Shown here: positions 52,283 through 62,260 of the stretch, in pieces | Position numbering within the stretch: the stretch's first letter is position 1 | Layout of the letters: each line of letters starts with the position of its first letter | NCBI RefSeq assembly: GCF_004345565.1 | Contig: NZ_SLWA01000003.1 | Location: forward strand, 186,001-250,000 | Length of the DNA: 64,000 nt | Origin: Flavobacterium circumlabens | Lineage (GTDB): Bacteria; Bacteroidota; Bacteroidia; Flavobacteriales; Flavobacteriaceae | Direction of reading: 5' to 3' | Made by a program: the position numbers and the translations under genes | Notes under the pieces: generated by a model | Seen by the model: the letters and a program-made list of their open reading frames with translations, nothing else | Told to the model about the DNA's origin: nothing | The model's database searches: none

Positions 52283-53611
52283 TTATAACCAGTCTAATAT
52301 GCGTTTAATTGCCGTTAATTTATCTTTATAAGGAGCATAACGCATCGGCAGGTCCAGCCAGTTTCCTTTTTTGACCACTCCTTTGTGATGCGAGAAAATA
52401 TCAAAGCTTAGTCGGCCATGATACGCTCCTATACCACTATGGCCAACACCGCCAAAAGGGAGTCTTTTATTAGAAAAATGTACCACAGTATCGTTGATAC
52501 AACCGCCTCCGAAAGAGTAAGTTGTAATTAGTTTTTTGGCAAAAGATTTGTTATCACTAAAAACGTAAAATGCAAGAGGTTTCTCATATCTGCTGATTAC
52601 ATTTTTAATTTCTTCTTCCGTCTCATACGTAAGGATAGGTAAAATTGGACCAAAAATTTCTTCTTTCATCACAGGACTGTCCAAACCTGGTTCTTCAAGA
52701 AGTGTCGGTGCGATATATAAGGCGTTAGCATCTGTTTCTCCGCCAAATATTACTCTTTCCGGATCAATCATATTCACTAAACGCAACCAGTTTTTGGTAT
52801 TGATGATTCGGGCAAAATCAGGCGATTTCTCCATTTTTTTGCCATAGGCTTTTGTAATTTCTTCCATCATAAAAGAGAGAAAATTGATTTTCATATTCTT
52901 TTGAATCAGGATATAATCGGGAGCAATACAGGTTTGGCCGGCATTGATAAACTTGCCCCAGATAATTCTTTTGGCAGCTAATTTTAAATCGGCAGTTTCA
53001 TCAATAATACAAGGGTTTTTTCCGCCTAATTCAAGGGTAACGGGAGTCAGATTTTCCGCAGCGGCTTTGGCAACCACTTTACCTACGGCTACACTTCCGG
53101 TAAAGAAGATATAATCCCATCGTTGTGCCAGTAGTTTATTTGAAACTTCTACACCACCTTCAAAAACTTCAACGTGATTGATATGAAAAGTCTTCTGAAT
53201 GATCTTCGTTATGATTGCTGATGTATGGGGTGTAAGTTCCGAAGGTTTTAAAACCACGCTGTTTCCCGCCGCAACAGCCGAGATAAGCGGGCACAAGGCA
53301 AGCTGAAAAGGGTAATTCCAGGGTGCAATTACCAATACTTTTCCGTACGGTTCTTTGTAAATATAATCAGTGGAAGGAAAATTAAGAAGCGATGGGAAAA
53401 TACGTTTTGGTTTTGCCCACTTATGGATATTCTTAATGGTGTCTTTCAATTCTGAAATGACATAATTGGTTTCGGTTAAAACAGCTTCAAATTCAGGCTT
53501 TTTAAAATCATCGTATAAAGCTTTTACAATTAGATCCTCGCTTTTCTGAATGTTATACAATAACTTTTTTAGCGTTTCTTTTCTATATCCGATGTCGTTT
53601 TTGTAGTCCAT
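52283..53611 (-). CDS. Aldehyde dehydrogenase (class 3-like)
   Basis: A 442-residue NAD(P)-dependent aldehyde dehydrogenase. Catalytic residues are in place: N99 in APWNYP, the glycine motif FFTGSVAVGK (about 169-178), E194 in TLELGGKNPCI and C228 in NAGQTCIAPDY. The shortened length and the C-terminal membrane-facing segment fit the YwdH/ALDH3 group, which oxidises medium and long-chain aldehydes. It is a single gene; the substrate is inferred only at class level. Confidence 0.92.
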   Translation of the reverse strand: MDYKNDIGYRKETLKKLLYNIQKSEDLIVKALYDDFKKPEFEAVLTETNYVISELKDTIKNIHKWAKPKRIFPSLLNFPSTDYIYKEPYGKVLVIAPWNYPFQLALCPLISAVAAGNSVVLKPSELTPHTSAIITKIIQKTFHINHVEVFEGGVEVSNKLLAQRWDYIFFTGSVAVGKVVAKAAAENLTPVTLELGGKNPCIIDETADLKLAAKRIIWGKFINAGQTCIAPDYILIQKNMKINFLSFMMEEITKAYGKKMEKSPDFARIINTKNWLRLVNMIDPERVIFGGETDANALYIAPTLLEEPGLDSPVMKEEIFGPILPILTYETEEEIKNVISRYEKPLAFYVFSDNKSFAKKLITTYSFGGGCINDTVVHFSNKRLPFGGVGHSGIGAYHGRLSFDIFSHHKGVVKKGNWLDLPMRYAPYKDKLTAIKRILDWL

Positions 53612-53686
53612 TTTGCGATTAACTTGATTTTTTGACTCTGCAAGTTAAATGATAAAATTTAAAAAAATAACAATTTCATCATAAAA

Positions 53687-54376
53687 TCACAGCGCATTCC
53701 AGATCGTTTCATCCGGCACAGGCGCAATAATTGTAGTGTTTTCTTTAGAAACAGGATGTACAAAAACTAATTTTCTGGCGTGCAGATGAATCCCTCCGTC
53801 GGGATTACTCCGGTCGGCTCCATATTTTAAATCTCCTTTTATCGGAGAGCCGATTGCGGCCAATTGAGCACGAATCTGATGATGGCGGCCTGTATGAAGA
53901 TTGATCTCTAAAGCCACATAATTCTGAAGTTCTTTGAAAACAGTATAGTCCAAACTGGCAATTTTACTGTCTGGAACTTCTTTTAAATGGGCTTTTGAGG
54001 TATTATTTTTTTCATTTCGCTTTAGAAAATGAACCAATTTGGCAGTTGTTTCAACGGGTTTGTTTTTAACAACTGCCCAATATGTTTTTTGTGTTTCGCG
54101 ATTGCTGAACATTTCGTTCATTCGCGTTAACGCTTTGCTGGTTCTGGCAAAAACCACTATTCCCGTAGTAGGCCTGTCCAAACGATGAATGACTCCCAGA
54201 AATACATCACCCGGTTTATTGTATTTGTCTTTAATGTATTCCTTAACCACATCAGATAAAGGTTTATCACCGGTTTTATCACCCTGTACAATATCACCCA
54301 CACGTTTATTGACCACAATAATGTGATTGTCTTCGTGTAGGATTTGGAGATTGTTTTTATCTGAAATAATTTTCAT
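53687..54376 (-). CDS. RluA-family pseudouridine synthase
   Basis: A 229-residue RNA pseudouridine synthase with the family motif GVIHRLDRPTTGIVVFART (catalytic D67), KTYWAVVKNKP and the closing motif GRHHQIRAQLAAIGSPIKGD. No S4 domain is present at the N-terminus, so it is the short RluA-like form. It modifies rRNA or tRNA uridines, but which site cannot be told. The gene upstream is a four-helix-bundle protein; no operon link is clear. Confidence 0.9.
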   Translation of the reverse strand: MKIISDKNNLQILHEDNHIIVVNKRVGDIVQGDKTGDKPLSDVVKEYIKDKYNKPGDVFLGVIHRLDRPTTGIVVFARTSKALTRMNEMFSNRETQKTYWAVVKNKPVETTAKLVHFLKRNEKNNTSKAHLKEVPDSKIASLDYTVFKELQNYVALEINLHTGRHHQIRAQLAAIGSPIKGDLKYGADRSNPDGGIHLHARKLVFVHPVSKENTTIIAPVPDETIWNAL

Positions 54377-54464
54377 TTTAGACTTGCTTAGATTTTTGGA
54401 CTGACTTAGACTTCTTAGAGTGCAGCACTTGGTTGGATTGTTTTGATTAGTGTCTTTGGAAAAA

Positions 54465-54815
54465 TCATAATAAAGTCGCTCTAAATCTTGATGTCATCTT
54501 AATAATTTCCTCCAACATAGTTGTTAATTCATTTGTGCTTTCTTCATTTATAAATCCTAAATCAGATGAAATTAAAAGTTGTGTTTCTACTTCATAAGCA
54601 GAACCGATTGCAATTTCTAAAAATCTTGCAAAGTCTTTATTAGAATTTCGTGAAGAACCTTCTGCAATATTTGAAGGAATTGAAACCGAAGCTCTTCGCA
54701 ATTGATTTGTTATTCCAAATTTTTCTTCACTTGGAAAATTAGCTGTTGCGCTATAAATTTCAGAACAAAACAATCTGCTTTTCTTCCAGATTAAAAGCTC
54801 TTTAAATTGATGCAT
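54465..54815 (-). CDS. Four-helix-bundle protein (23S rRNA intervening-sequence type)
   Basis: A 116-residue helical protein with the family signature FKELLIWKKSRLFCSEIY, FPSEEKFGITNQLRRASVSIPSNIAEGSSRNSNKDFARFLEIAIGSAYEVETQLLIS. The family was first noted in 23S rRNA intervening sequences, but here it stands free in the chromosome, as often in Bacteroidota. It is followed upstream (54837-54905) by a strong inverted repeat. Function unknown. Confidence 0.88.
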   Translation of the reverse strand: MHQFKELLIWKKSRLFCSEIYSATANFPSEEKFGITNQLRRASVSIPSNIAEGSSRNSNKDFARFLEIAIGSAYEVETQLLISSDLGFINEESTNELTTMLEEIIKMTSRFRATLL

Positions 54816-54836
54816 TTTTTAGATTAGTTAGATTCT

Positions 54837-54905
54837 AGACTGTCTTAGACTTCTTAGATTGTTCAGATTTTCAAAGAATAAGATCTAAGAAGTCTAAGAC
54901 AGTCT
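54837..54905. repeat. 23-bp perfect inverted repeat between four-helix gene and panB
   Basis: Arms 54837-54859 and 54883-54905 (unit AGACTGTCTTAGACTTCTTA plus TAG-like extension) are exact complements with a 23-base loop. Further diverged 'tctaagaagtctaa' copies flank it. It could fold into a long hairpin in a leftward transcript. Confidence 0.85.
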
Positions 54906-54926
54906 AATATCTAAGAAAGTCTAATT

Positions 54927-55745
54927 TTAGTATTGTTCACTGGAATTCGGAAAATCACTAGACTTAACATCAGCAGCATACTGACCAATTGCTTTGGTCA
55001 TTTCGTCGTATAAATTTAGATAACGACGTAAGAAACGCGGACTGAATTCGTTGTTCATTCCTAACATATCGTGAATAACCAAAACCTGCCCGTCAACGCC
55101 GCCTCCGGCACCAATACCAATAACCGGGATGGAAATGCTTTTGGCAACCTGCTCTGCTAAATGTGCTGGTATTTTTTCTAAAACAACACCAAAACAGCCT
55201 ATTTTTTCAAGCATTTTGGCATCTTCAATTAGTTTTTCAGCTTCTTCGTCTTCTTTTGCACGAACGCTGTATGTTCCGAATTTATAGATGGATTGTGGGG
55301 TTAAACCCAAATGTCCCATAACCGGGATTCCGGCGTTTAATATTTTTTTGATCGATTCCTTAATTTCTTTTCCTCCTTCAAGTTTTACGGCGTGACCGCC
55401 ACTTTCTTTCATGATTCTAATAGCAGAACGCAAAGCTTCTTTTGGATCAGACTGGTAACTTCCAAAAGGTAAATCAACTACCACCAATGCTCTTTCTACC
55501 GCACGAACTACAGACGAAGCGTGATAAATCATCTGATCTAAGGTAATTGGCAATGTCGTTTCGTGACCCGCCATAACGTTTGAGGCTGAATCGCCGACTA
55601 AAATCACATCGACTCCTGCGGTATCCACAATTTTAGCCATTGTAAAATCGTAAGCCGTAAGCATAGAGATTTTTTCTCCGTTGCTTTTCATTTCGATTAG
55701 TGACTTTGTTGTGATTCTTTTATAATCTTTTTTTGCTACTGACAT
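54927..55745 (-). CDS. panB: 3-methyl-2-oxobutanoate hydroxymethyltransferase
   Basis: A 272-residue PanB, which makes ketopantoate from 2-oxoisovalerate and methylene-tetrahydrofolate in pantothenate synthesis. Motifs: [44 protein letters not shown] (metal-site region), [28 protein letters not shown] and [22 protein letters not shown]. Length fits the family. No other pantothenate genes are adjacent. Confidence 0.95.
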   Translation of the reverse strand: MSVAKKDYKRITTKSLIEMKSNGEKISMLTAYDFTMAKIVDTAGVDVILVGDSASNVMAGHETTLPITLDQMIYHASSVVRAVERALVVVDLPFGSYQSDPKEALRSAIRIMKESGGHAVKLEGGKEIKESIKKILNAGIPVMGHLGLTPQSIYKFGTYSVRAKEDEEAEKLIEDAKMLEKIGCFGVVLEKIPAHLAEQVAKSISIPVIGIGAGGGVDGQVLVIHDMLGMNNEFSPRFLRRYLNLYDEMTKAIGQYAADVKSSDFPNSSEQY

Positions 55746-55794
55746 TTTATTTTTTTTTGAAGATGTAAAAGTATTGAATAATTATAGATTGAAA

Positions 55795-56991
55795 TCAGCA
55801 ATAGAAGAATATTTCGATGTTAAATAACTTTCCATCTCTGAACTCTATTTTAAATTCACTGTCTTCCAATTGTATGGAGTAAAGATGTGGTGCCTTTATG
55901 GAGGCGCCAATATAAGGACCGTATTTTTCGACAAATGCTTTTTCGGATACCGAATGGTCTAAAGTTGCATTGGCATTAAAAACGAGTTTGTTGTTTTCGT
56001 TAATAAAAACTTTGGTTATTTCTGCCTGATTTTGTTTTTCATCGACAGACGCTTCCAAATCCGGGTAATAATAAAAAAGGTCACTTAAGTAAACGCTGCA
56101 TTCATCGCTTATGGTTGCTTTTTTTACCGGTTTTCCGAATATCTTCACTAAATCTTTCTGAGTTAAAAACAGCGATTTGGTTTTTACTCCTTTCAGAACA
56201 AATTCTGATTTTTTAACGAAAGCAAGAATTTCTTCCGGATTTTTATGCTTAGCTAATCCTTTGGCTATGATCATATTCAATTCGGTATCAGCCAGAAGTT
56301 TTGGATCGTTTATTTGTTTGACTACCTCATAATATTTTTGATAAGCCGGAGCTAAAGTTGCACTGTTGCTATTCCAGGCCAGTTCTACAAGTCGCTCGCC
56401 AACCGTTTTGCGTTCTTGAATATTAGTAACATCGAGTTTGTCAAACTCTTTGAGTAAAGTATTGAAGTCAGGTCTTTTTCCAACGAATTTTCTTAATGTA
56501 AATTTAGCGTATTCATCACTAAAATTCCCGCTTATATTTACCCATTCTTCCTGGTTTTTAGGAAGATAATTAATTGCCACAGGATCACCTGTATTCAGGA
56601 TTTCTTTAATTTTTGAATTTTTATCAGGCTGGGCACGCGCTTTCAAACCGGCCACTAAAACAAAAAGATGGTTGCTGCCATAATAATTATCATTGCCTTC
56701 TATAAGTGGATTTTCATTGTCTCTGACTTTAACATCGGCTGCGTTTAATCGTGTGGTAACGAATTTCTCGGGAATATAGCCTTCCGATAAATTATCTGCT
56801 TTTACTTTATACCAGCCGTTTTTACTTTCGGATAATAATTGAACTTCGGCGCCATATTTAAAATATCCTAAAAATTCAGCAGAAGTGTTTGGTGAAGTGT
56901 ACAAACGAGTATCTGAATTGAGGAAGTAGCGTTCCTGAGCGTGCAGTATAACGGAGCAAAATAGGATTGCTAAAAAGTAATATTTTTTCAT
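55795..56991 (-). CDS. Secreted protein with two SH3b-like domains
   Basis: A 398-residue protein with a signal peptide (MKKYYFLAILFCSVILHAQ). Two bacterial SH3-like domains lie near residues 20-80 (LYTSPNTSAEFLGYFKYGAEVQLLSESKNGWYKVKA) and 105-170 (LKARAQPDKNSKIKEILNTGDPV), then a helical segment and a beta-rich C-terminal half. Such SH3b proteins usually bind peptidoglycan or act in the envelope. No catalytic domain is recognised. Confidence 0.75.
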   Translation of the reverse strand: MKKYYFLAILFCSVILHAQERYFLNSDTRLYTSPNTSAEFLGYFKYGAEVQLLSESKNGWYKVKADNLSEGYIPEKFVTTRLNAADVKVRDNENPLIEGNDNYYGSNHLFVLVAGLKARAQPDKNSKIKEILNTGDPVAINYLPKNQEEWVNISGNFSDEYAKFTLRKFVGKRPDFNTLLKEFDKLDVTNIQERKTVGERLVELAWNSNSATLAPAYQKYYEVVKQINDPKLLADTELNMIIAKGLAKHKNPEEILAFVKKSEFVLKGVKTKSLFLTQKDLVKIFGKPVKKATISDECSVYLSDLFYYYPDLEASVDEKQNQAEITKVFINENNKLVFNANATLDHSVSEKAFVEKYGPYIGASIKAPHLYSIQLEDSEFKIEFRDGKLFNIEIFFYC

Positions 56992-57012
56992 GAAGTATTT
57001 TTTGAAAGAGTT

Positions 57013-57082
57013 TTTTTGCCACAGATTAAAAGATTTAAAAGGATTATTTAATCTGTGCTAATCCTTTAATCTGTGGCAAAAA
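57013..57082. repeat. Inverted repeat of the AATCTGTGGC family
   Basis: Arms TTTTTGCCACAGATTAAA (57013-57030) and TTTAATCTGTGGCAAAAA (57065-57082) are exact complements, and an inner 'aaggat/atcctt' pair extends the stem. It may act as the terminator between serine dehydratase and the SH3b gene. Confidence 0.8.
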
Positions 57083-57099
57083 TAAATTAAGCAAACGTT

Positions 57100-58527
57100 T
57101 TAACAATCCGCCATATTTACGGCAATTGCCAAACCGCCTTCAGAGGTTTCTTTGTATTTAGAATTCATGTCTTTTGCGGTTTGCCACATGGTATCGATTA
57201 CCTTGTCTAATGGCACTTTTGCATTTTTCGAATCAGTTTCCAGCGCTAACTCGGCAGCATTTATGGCTTTTATGGCACCCATCGTATTTCTTTCAATACA
57301 TGGAATCTGAACCAGACCGCCAATAGGGTCACAGGTCAGACCTAAATGATGCTCCATGGCAATTTCGGCAGCCATCAGAACCTGAGCAGGACTTCCGCCC
57401 ATTAATTCACAAAGTGCAGCAGCAGCCATAGAAGACGAGACGCCAATTTCTGCCTGACAACCGCCCATTGCGGCCGAAATGGTAGATCCTTTTTTGAAGA
57501 TACTTCCAATTTCTCCGGCAACCATCAGGAATTGTTTGATTTCTTTTTCTCCGGCGTTATGGTTTTCGATCACCAGATAGTACATCAATACAGCAGGGAT
57601 TACACCAGCACTTCCATTGGTTGGTGCTGTTACCACACGGCCGAGGGATGCATTTACTTCATTCACGGCAAGTGCAAAACAACTTACCCATTTTAGGATC
57701 TGACGAAATTTTACTTCGGTTTTTCGAATCTCTTCCAGCCAGGTCTGCGGGGAATTGTAGTTCGATAAACCAATTAAACCCTGATGCATGTCAAAAGCTC
57801 TCCTGCGAACGTGTAAGCCGCCCGGAAGAATTCCTCCGGTATGGCAGCCGATGTACATGCATTCGAGCATCGTAGTCCAGATACGCATTAACTCGGAATG
57901 GATTTCCGCTTCCGGACGCATAGATTTTTCGTTTTCGTAAACAATTTCAGAAATCAGTTTGTTCTCCGAAACGGTATAGCTCAGAAGCTCAACCGCATTT
58001 TGAATCGGGAAGGGGAAGGCACATTTTATAACTTCTTTGATTTTGGCATTTTCGCGTTCTTCCTTCACAACAAAACCGCCGCCAATAGAATAAAAAGTCG
58101 ATTCATATTCAGAGTCATCGGCTTTATAAGCGGTAAATTTTAATCCGTTGGCATGGAAAGGAAGAAACTCTTTATTGAAAACAATGTCCTGAAGAAAATA
58201 AAACGGAATCGTAATCTGATTTCCCAGAACGATTTCATTTTTGTCTTCGATATTTTTTATAATTCCGGCAATATTTTCCACCGGAATATATTCGGGATCC
58301 TGACCGCTTAAACCTAACATAACGGACAAATCGGTAGCATGGCCTTTACCGGTTAAAGAAAGGGATCCGTATAAATCGACTTTTACCCGTTTAATCTGGT
58401 CTAAAATTGATTCGTTTTTTAACTCTTCCAAAAAACGTTCGGCCGCACGCCAGGGACCAAGTGTATGCGAGCTTGAAGGCCCGACACCAATTTTAAGCAT
58501 ATCAAAAACAGAGATACATTCTTCCAT
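57100..58527 (-). CDS. sdaA: L-serine ammonia-lyase (iron-sulfur)
   Basis: A 475-residue L-serine dehydratase that converts serine to pyruvate and ammonia. The beta domain has the substrate motif [19 protein letters not shown] near the N-terminus; the alpha domain has [32 protein letters not shown]-like segment [17 protein letters not shown] and the cysteine pair in [18 protein letters not shown] that binds the [4Fe-4S] cluster. The single-chain length fits the bacterial fused type. The promoter box TATCTTTG is at 58547-58554 on the minus strand. Confidence 0.94.
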   Translation of the reverse strand: MEECISVFDMLKIGVGPSSSHTLGPWRAAERFLEELKNESILDQIKRVKVDLYGSLSLTGKGHATDLSVMLGLSGQDPEYIPVENIAGIIKNIEDKNEIVLGNQITIPFYFLQDIVFNKEFLPFHANGLKFTAYKADDSEYESTFYSIGGGFVVKEERENAKIKEVIKCAFPFPIQNAVELLSYTVSENKLISEIVYENEKSMRPEAEIHSELMRIWTTMLECMYIGCHTGGILPGGLHVRRRAFDMHQGLIGLSNYNSPQTWLEEIRKTEVKFRQILKWVSCFALAVNEVNASLGRVVTAPTNGSAGVIPAVLMYYLVIENHNAGEKEIKQFLMVAGEIGSIFKKGSTISAAMGGCQAEIGVSSSMAAAALCELMGGSPAQVLMAAEIAMEHHLGLTCDPIGGLVQIPCIERNTMGAIKAINAAELALETDSKNAKVPLDKVIDTMWQTAKDMNSKYKETSEGGLAIAVNMADC

Positions 58528-58546
58528 TGTTCAATTTTTATTAAGA

Positions 58547-58554
58547 CAAAGATA
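58547..58554 (-). promoter_or_regulatory. -7 box of the serine dehydratase gene
   Basis: TATCTTTG on the minus strand, 19 bases before the ATG at 58527. Confidence 0.5.
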
Positions 58555-58847
58555 ATTGAATAATGCAAAGAAGTTTTATTATCATTTATAAATCTTGCGG
58601 TTTTGTTAAAAAAGATATTAAATTTTAATAATTTGACAACGAAATAAATTTAAATGCTTAATATAGAACTTTCGTAAAAAGTTCGTCGTTTTTTTAGGTA
58701 TTTTTGTACTGAAGCATATACTAAAGAATTTGATTTTTTTATCCTTTTAAAAAAATCAGTAAACTAAAACTTCCGTGGGTTTCATTTTAATTGATACGCC
58801 TTTTTTACGAACAACTAAAATACCACCAAGAAGATAAAATTACACTA
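58555..58847. promoter_or_regulatory. Intergenic region with promoter of the antiporter gene
   Basis: A/T-rich spacer between divergent genes. The best rightward -7 candidate is TATTTTTG at 58699-58706, about 140 bases before the ATG at 58848. Nothing else is visible. Confidence 0.4.
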
Positions 58848-60995
58848 ATGATAGAATTTTTTCAGCATTTTTTACAAGAATTTGAATTACCACTAAGCAA
58901 TCCAGTATTAATTTTTTCGTTGATACTTTTCATTATTTTATTGTCCCCGATTTTATTAAAGAAAATAAATATTCCCGGCATTATTGGTTTAATAATTTCC
59001 GGAGTAATCATCGGACCTCACGGGCTAAATATTCTGGCAAAAAACTCGGCTGTTGATTTATTTTCAACAATAGGGCTTTTGTATATTATGTTTATTGCAG
59101 GTCTGGAACTCGATATGAACGAATTTAAAGCCAACAAAAATAAGAGTTTATTATTTGGTTTTTTCACCTTTATCTTTCCTCTAACAATCGGATTTCCGGT
59201 ATGTTTTTATTTGTTGCAATACGATTTTAACGCCAGTTTTTTAACGGCAAGTATGTTTGCCACGCATACTTTGGTGGCCTATCCGATCGTAAGTAAATTA
59301 GGAATCGCCAAAAATCAGGCGGTTGCCATAACTGTTGGCGGAACGATTCTGACGGATACTGCGGTTTTAATCATTCTGGCGATTATTATGGGAAGCAGTC
59401 AGGGCAACCTGAACCAGGCTTTCTGGATAAAATTAGGCGTTTCGCTGGCCATTTTCTCAGCGATTATGTTTTTGGTCATTCCAAGAATTGCAAAATGGTT
59501 CTTTAAAAAACTGGAAAGTGAAAAACACGCTCATTATATCTTTGTACTTTCTGTCGTTTTCTTTGCAGCCTTTTTGGCGGAAGTAGCAGGAGTGGAACCT
59601 ATAATTGGAGCTTTCGTTGCCGGTTTGGCATTAAACCCTTTAATTCCGCATTCCTCTGCTTTAATGAACAGGATTGAGTTTATCGGAAATTCATTGTTTA
59701 TTCCGTTTTTCCTGATTTCTGTTGGAATGTTGGTTGATATCAGCGTGATTTTAAGTGGACCAACGGCTTTGATTGTCGCCGGAACACTGAGTGTTGTTGC
59801 TATTTTCGGGAAATGGATTGCCGCCTTTTTTACACAGGTCGTTTTTAAATATACCAAAACCGAAAGACAGCTTATTTTCGGATTGAGCAGTGCGCATGCC
59901 GCGGCAACCCTGGCGGTTATTCTGGTAGGTTTTAAAGCCAAAATTCTGGATGAAAATATCTTAAACGGGACGATTATTCTAATTTTAATAACGTGTATCG
60001 TAGCTTCTTTTGCTACTGAAAAAGCGGCTAAGAAAATTGCAATCTGCGAAGAAGAAGTTTCTCACGAAGATGCCAATAAAGATCAGATTTTAGAAGAACA
60101 TATTCTGATTCCGCTGGCCAAAACTTCGGCAACGGCAGGTCTTTTGGATTTTGCACTTTTAATAAAGGATAAGAAATCAACCAATCCGGTCACTTTGCTG
60201 ACTATCGTACCCAATAATGATCAGGCCGAAATTAACATTCTGAAATATAAAAAAGCGGTTGATAAATTCGTTATTCAGGGTTCTGCTTCAGAAGTGAAAA
60301 TCAATACCATTGCCAGAATTGACCATAATCCGGCAAGTGGAATTGCCCGTACTTCAAAAGAAATTATGGCAGATATTGTCATTATTGGCTGGCCACGAAA
60401 AACGGGTTTCCTGGATAAGATTTTTGGGGAAAACGTAGATTCAATTATTAACAATGTCGATAAAAGTTTGTTTATCTGCAGGTTTCAAAAGTCATTTATA
60501 GAAGAAAAAAGACTGGTTTTCATTTGTCCGCCTTTTTCTGAAAGAGGCGTAGGGTTTCATCTTTTACTTCAGAAAATTTGTCGTTTATCTCAGGAATTAA
60601 GCATTCCAATTGTTATTTATGCGGAATATAAAACACATCAGACGATTTCGCAGATTGCGACTAATTTAAGGTTAAATGCGAAGTTAGCTTTCAAAAGTAT
60701 TCTGGACTGGGAGGATTTTGAAGCTATTTCAGATGAAATCACGCCGACTGATTTAATTGTATTTAATTTATCGCGCAAAGGTTCTGTTTCCTATCAGTCG
60801 ATCTTTGATAAACTGCCTCAGAAATTCGAAAAATCATTTGATGATAATAACCTGATTTTAGTGTATCCGCAAGATGATCGTAAAGCCACTTCTATGGATG
60901 CTTACGAGGATTTTACGGCTACACCATTAACAAAAGGTCTTGAAGCGATTGAGCAAATCGGTAGAGGGTTAGGGAGTATTTTGAAGAAAAGCTAG
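58848..60995 (+). CDS. CPA2-family cation/proton antiporter with USP-like domain
   Basis: A 715-residue membrane transporter from the ATG at 58848; the in-frame TTG at 58791 seems too far upstream. About 12-13 membrane helices fill residues 15-415, with ISGVIIGPHGLNIL, MFIAGLELDMNEF, the ion-site region VEPIIGAFVAGLALNPLIP and HAAATLAVILVGFK. The C-terminal 290 residues are soluble and carry two universal-stress-like alpha/beta parts (VTLLTIVPNN, IPIVIYAEYKTHQ). It exchanges Na+ or K+ for protons. The next gene begins 10 bases after the stop. Confidence 0.92.
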   Translation: MIEFFQHFLQEFELPLSNPVLIFSLILFIILLSPILLKKINIPGIIGLIISGVIIGPHGLNILAKNSAVDLFSTIGLLYIMFIAGLELDMNEFKANKNKSLLFGFFTFIFPLTIGFPVCFYLLQYDFNASFLTASMFATHTLVAYPIVSKLGIAKNQAVAITVGGTILTDTAVLIILAIIMGSSQGNLNQAFWIKLGVSLAIFSAIMFLVIPRIAKWFFKKLESEKHAHYIFVLSVVFFAAFLAEVAGVEPIIGAFVAGLALNPLIPHSSALMNRIEFIGNSLFIPFFLISVGMLVDISVILSGPTALIVAGTLSVVAIFGKWIAAFFTQVVFKYTKTERQLIFGLSSAHAAATLAVILVGFKAKILDENILNGTIILILITCIVASFATEKAAKKIAICEEEVSHEDANKDQILEEHILIPLAKTSATAGLLDFALLIKDKKSTNPVTLLTIVPNNDQAEINILKYKKAVDKFVIQGSASEVKINTIARIDHNPASGIARTSKEIMADIVIIGWPRKTGFLDKIFGENVDSIINNVDKSLFICRFQKSFIEEKRLVFICPPFSERGVGFHLLLQKICRLSQELSIPIVIYAEYKTHQTISQIATNLRLNAKLAFKSILDWEDFEAISDEITPTDLIVFNLSRKGSVSYQSIFDKLPQKFEKSFDDNNLILVYPQDDRKATSMDAYEDFTATPLTKGLEAIEQIGRGLGSILKKS

Positions 60996-61005
60996 AATAA
61001 TAAGT

Positions 61006-61749
61006 ATGGCAAGGAATTTTTTTATAATAATAGTGATGTTTATAACTCTTGTGACATCAGCACAAAATAAAATGAAACAGGCTGACGAACTTATAAATAA
61101 AGCTGATCCGGGATGGACTGTTGTAGAAGACTGGATTAAAAATGCAAAAAACAAAGTAGAAGTTTTACCGGCAGAAGCATCAAAAGCAAAAGAAGCTTTG
61201 TATCAAACACAAGTTACAACTCACTCACCAATGGGAGCAATTGTTTTTATGACCGGAGGAATTTTGATTGATGATGGCTGGATAAGAATTTTAGGTTCCG
61301 GAAACGCAAAATTTAACAGAACGCTGCCTGACTGGAATAAAGGAAAATCATTTAAAGAGTTTGGTGAAAACCCTTCTTTTTTATTGATTGCAGATGATGC
61401 AGTCGGAGGTTTTTATATTTTGAACGGAGGAGCATTAGGGAGTGATTCCGGGAAGGTATATTATTTTTCACCTGATAATCTGGAATATGAGCCACTTGAT
61501 ATTACTTATTCGGAATTCCTGCAATTTTGTTTTGGTAACGATTTGGAGAAGTTTTATGAAGGAAGCAGATGGAAAGGATGGAGAGCAGAAGTTTCGAAAT
61601 TAAAGGGTGATGAAGTTTTTAATTTTTATCCCTTTCTGTGGAGTAAAGAAGGAAGCGATATCGATAAAAATGCAAGAAAAATTATTCCCATTGCCGAACA
61701 GTATAGTCTGAATATGGATTTAAGGAAACAAATGGGTTTTGATAAATAA
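61006..61749 (+). CDS. DUF2625 family secreted protein
   Basis: A 247-residue protein with a signal peptide (about residues 1-19, ending TSAQ). The rest matches the DUF2625 pattern: DPGWTVVEDWI, THSPMGAIVFMTGGILIDDGWIRILGSG, FLLIADDAVGGFYILNGGALG, VYYFSPDNLEYEPLDITYSEFL. The family resembles SUKH-like proteins in style, but I cannot prove common fold. It lies 10 bases downstream of the antiporter gene and 35 bases upstream of a VOC gene on the same strand. Function unknown. Confidence 0.8.
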   Translation: MARNFFIIIVMFITLVTSAQNKMKQADELINKADPGWTVVEDWIKNAKNKVEVLPAEASKAKEALYQTQVTTHSPMGAIVFMTGGILIDDGWIRILGSGNAKFNRTLPDWNKGKSFKEFGENPSFLLIADDAVGGFYILNGGALGSDSGKVYYFSPDNLEYEPLDITYSEFLQFCFGNDLEKFYEGSRWKGWRAEVSKLKGDEVFNFYPFLWSKEGSDIDKNARKIIPIAEQYSLNMDLRKQMGFDK

Positions 61750-61784
61750 ACCAGGTTTGAACATTAATTTCAAAAAACATAAAA

Positions 61785-62147
61785 ATGGAACATAAAATCA
61801 AATCAATCAGGCCTTTTATTGGTGCTAAAGATTTCGAAATATCAAGAAGTTTTTACCGTGATCTTGGATTTGAGGAAACGGTTTTAGAATCTAATTTTTC
61901 GGTTTTTAAAAGTGATGCAATTGCCTTTTATCTTCAGGATTACTACGCAAAAGAATGGATCGAAAACACGATGGTTTTTCTTGAAGTCGATGATGTGGAG
62001 CGTTATTACCAGGATTTGCTGGCACTTAATGTAGCAGAGAAATACGGGGTAAAATTAACTCCAACACGTCATTTAGAGTGGGGAAGCGAATGTTTTCTGC
62101 ATGATCCGTCCGGTGTTTTATGGCACTTTGGGAAGTTTAATAAATAG
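61785..62147 (+). CDS. VOC-family (glyoxalase/bleomycin resistance-like) protein
   Basis: A 120-residue vicinal-oxygen-chelate protein with the typical start RPFIGAKDFEISRSFYRDLGFEETVLE, mid segment NTMVFLEVDDVERYYQDLLAL and the C-terminal FLHDPSGVLWHFGKF with the expected Asp/His region. Members bind small molecules or act in resistance, and the substrate cannot be told. It is the third of a short same-strand cluster with the antiporter and DUF2625 genes. Confidence 0.85.
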   Translation: MEHKIKSIRPFIGAKDFEISRSFYRDLGFEETVLESNFSVFKSDAIAFYLQDYYAKEWIENTMVFLEVDDVERYYQDLLALNVAEKYGVKLTPTRHLEWGSECFLHDPSGVLWHFGKFNK

Positions 62148-62240
62148 TTTTTTTGCCACTAATTTCACGAATTGGCACGAATTTTATTAAAATTAAGCAT
62201 ATTTCAATTAGTGAAAATTCGTGCCAATTCGTGGCAAAAA
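62148..62240. repeat. Inverted repeat of the GCCACTAATTTCACG family
   Basis: TTTTTTTGCCACTAATTTCA followed by CACGAATT faces the complement AATTCGTGGCAAAAAAA over about 92 bases. Same family as 35351-35518. Likely also serves as bidirectional terminator. Confidence 0.8.
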
Positions 62241-62260
62241 AATATGTGCGCCAAAAAAAA

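Noticed and set aside
59534-59941. 135-codon frame opposite the antiporter gene
   Set aside because: It lies inside the membrane region of a well-supported gene, is low in complexity (A/T/I/K rich) and has no motif.
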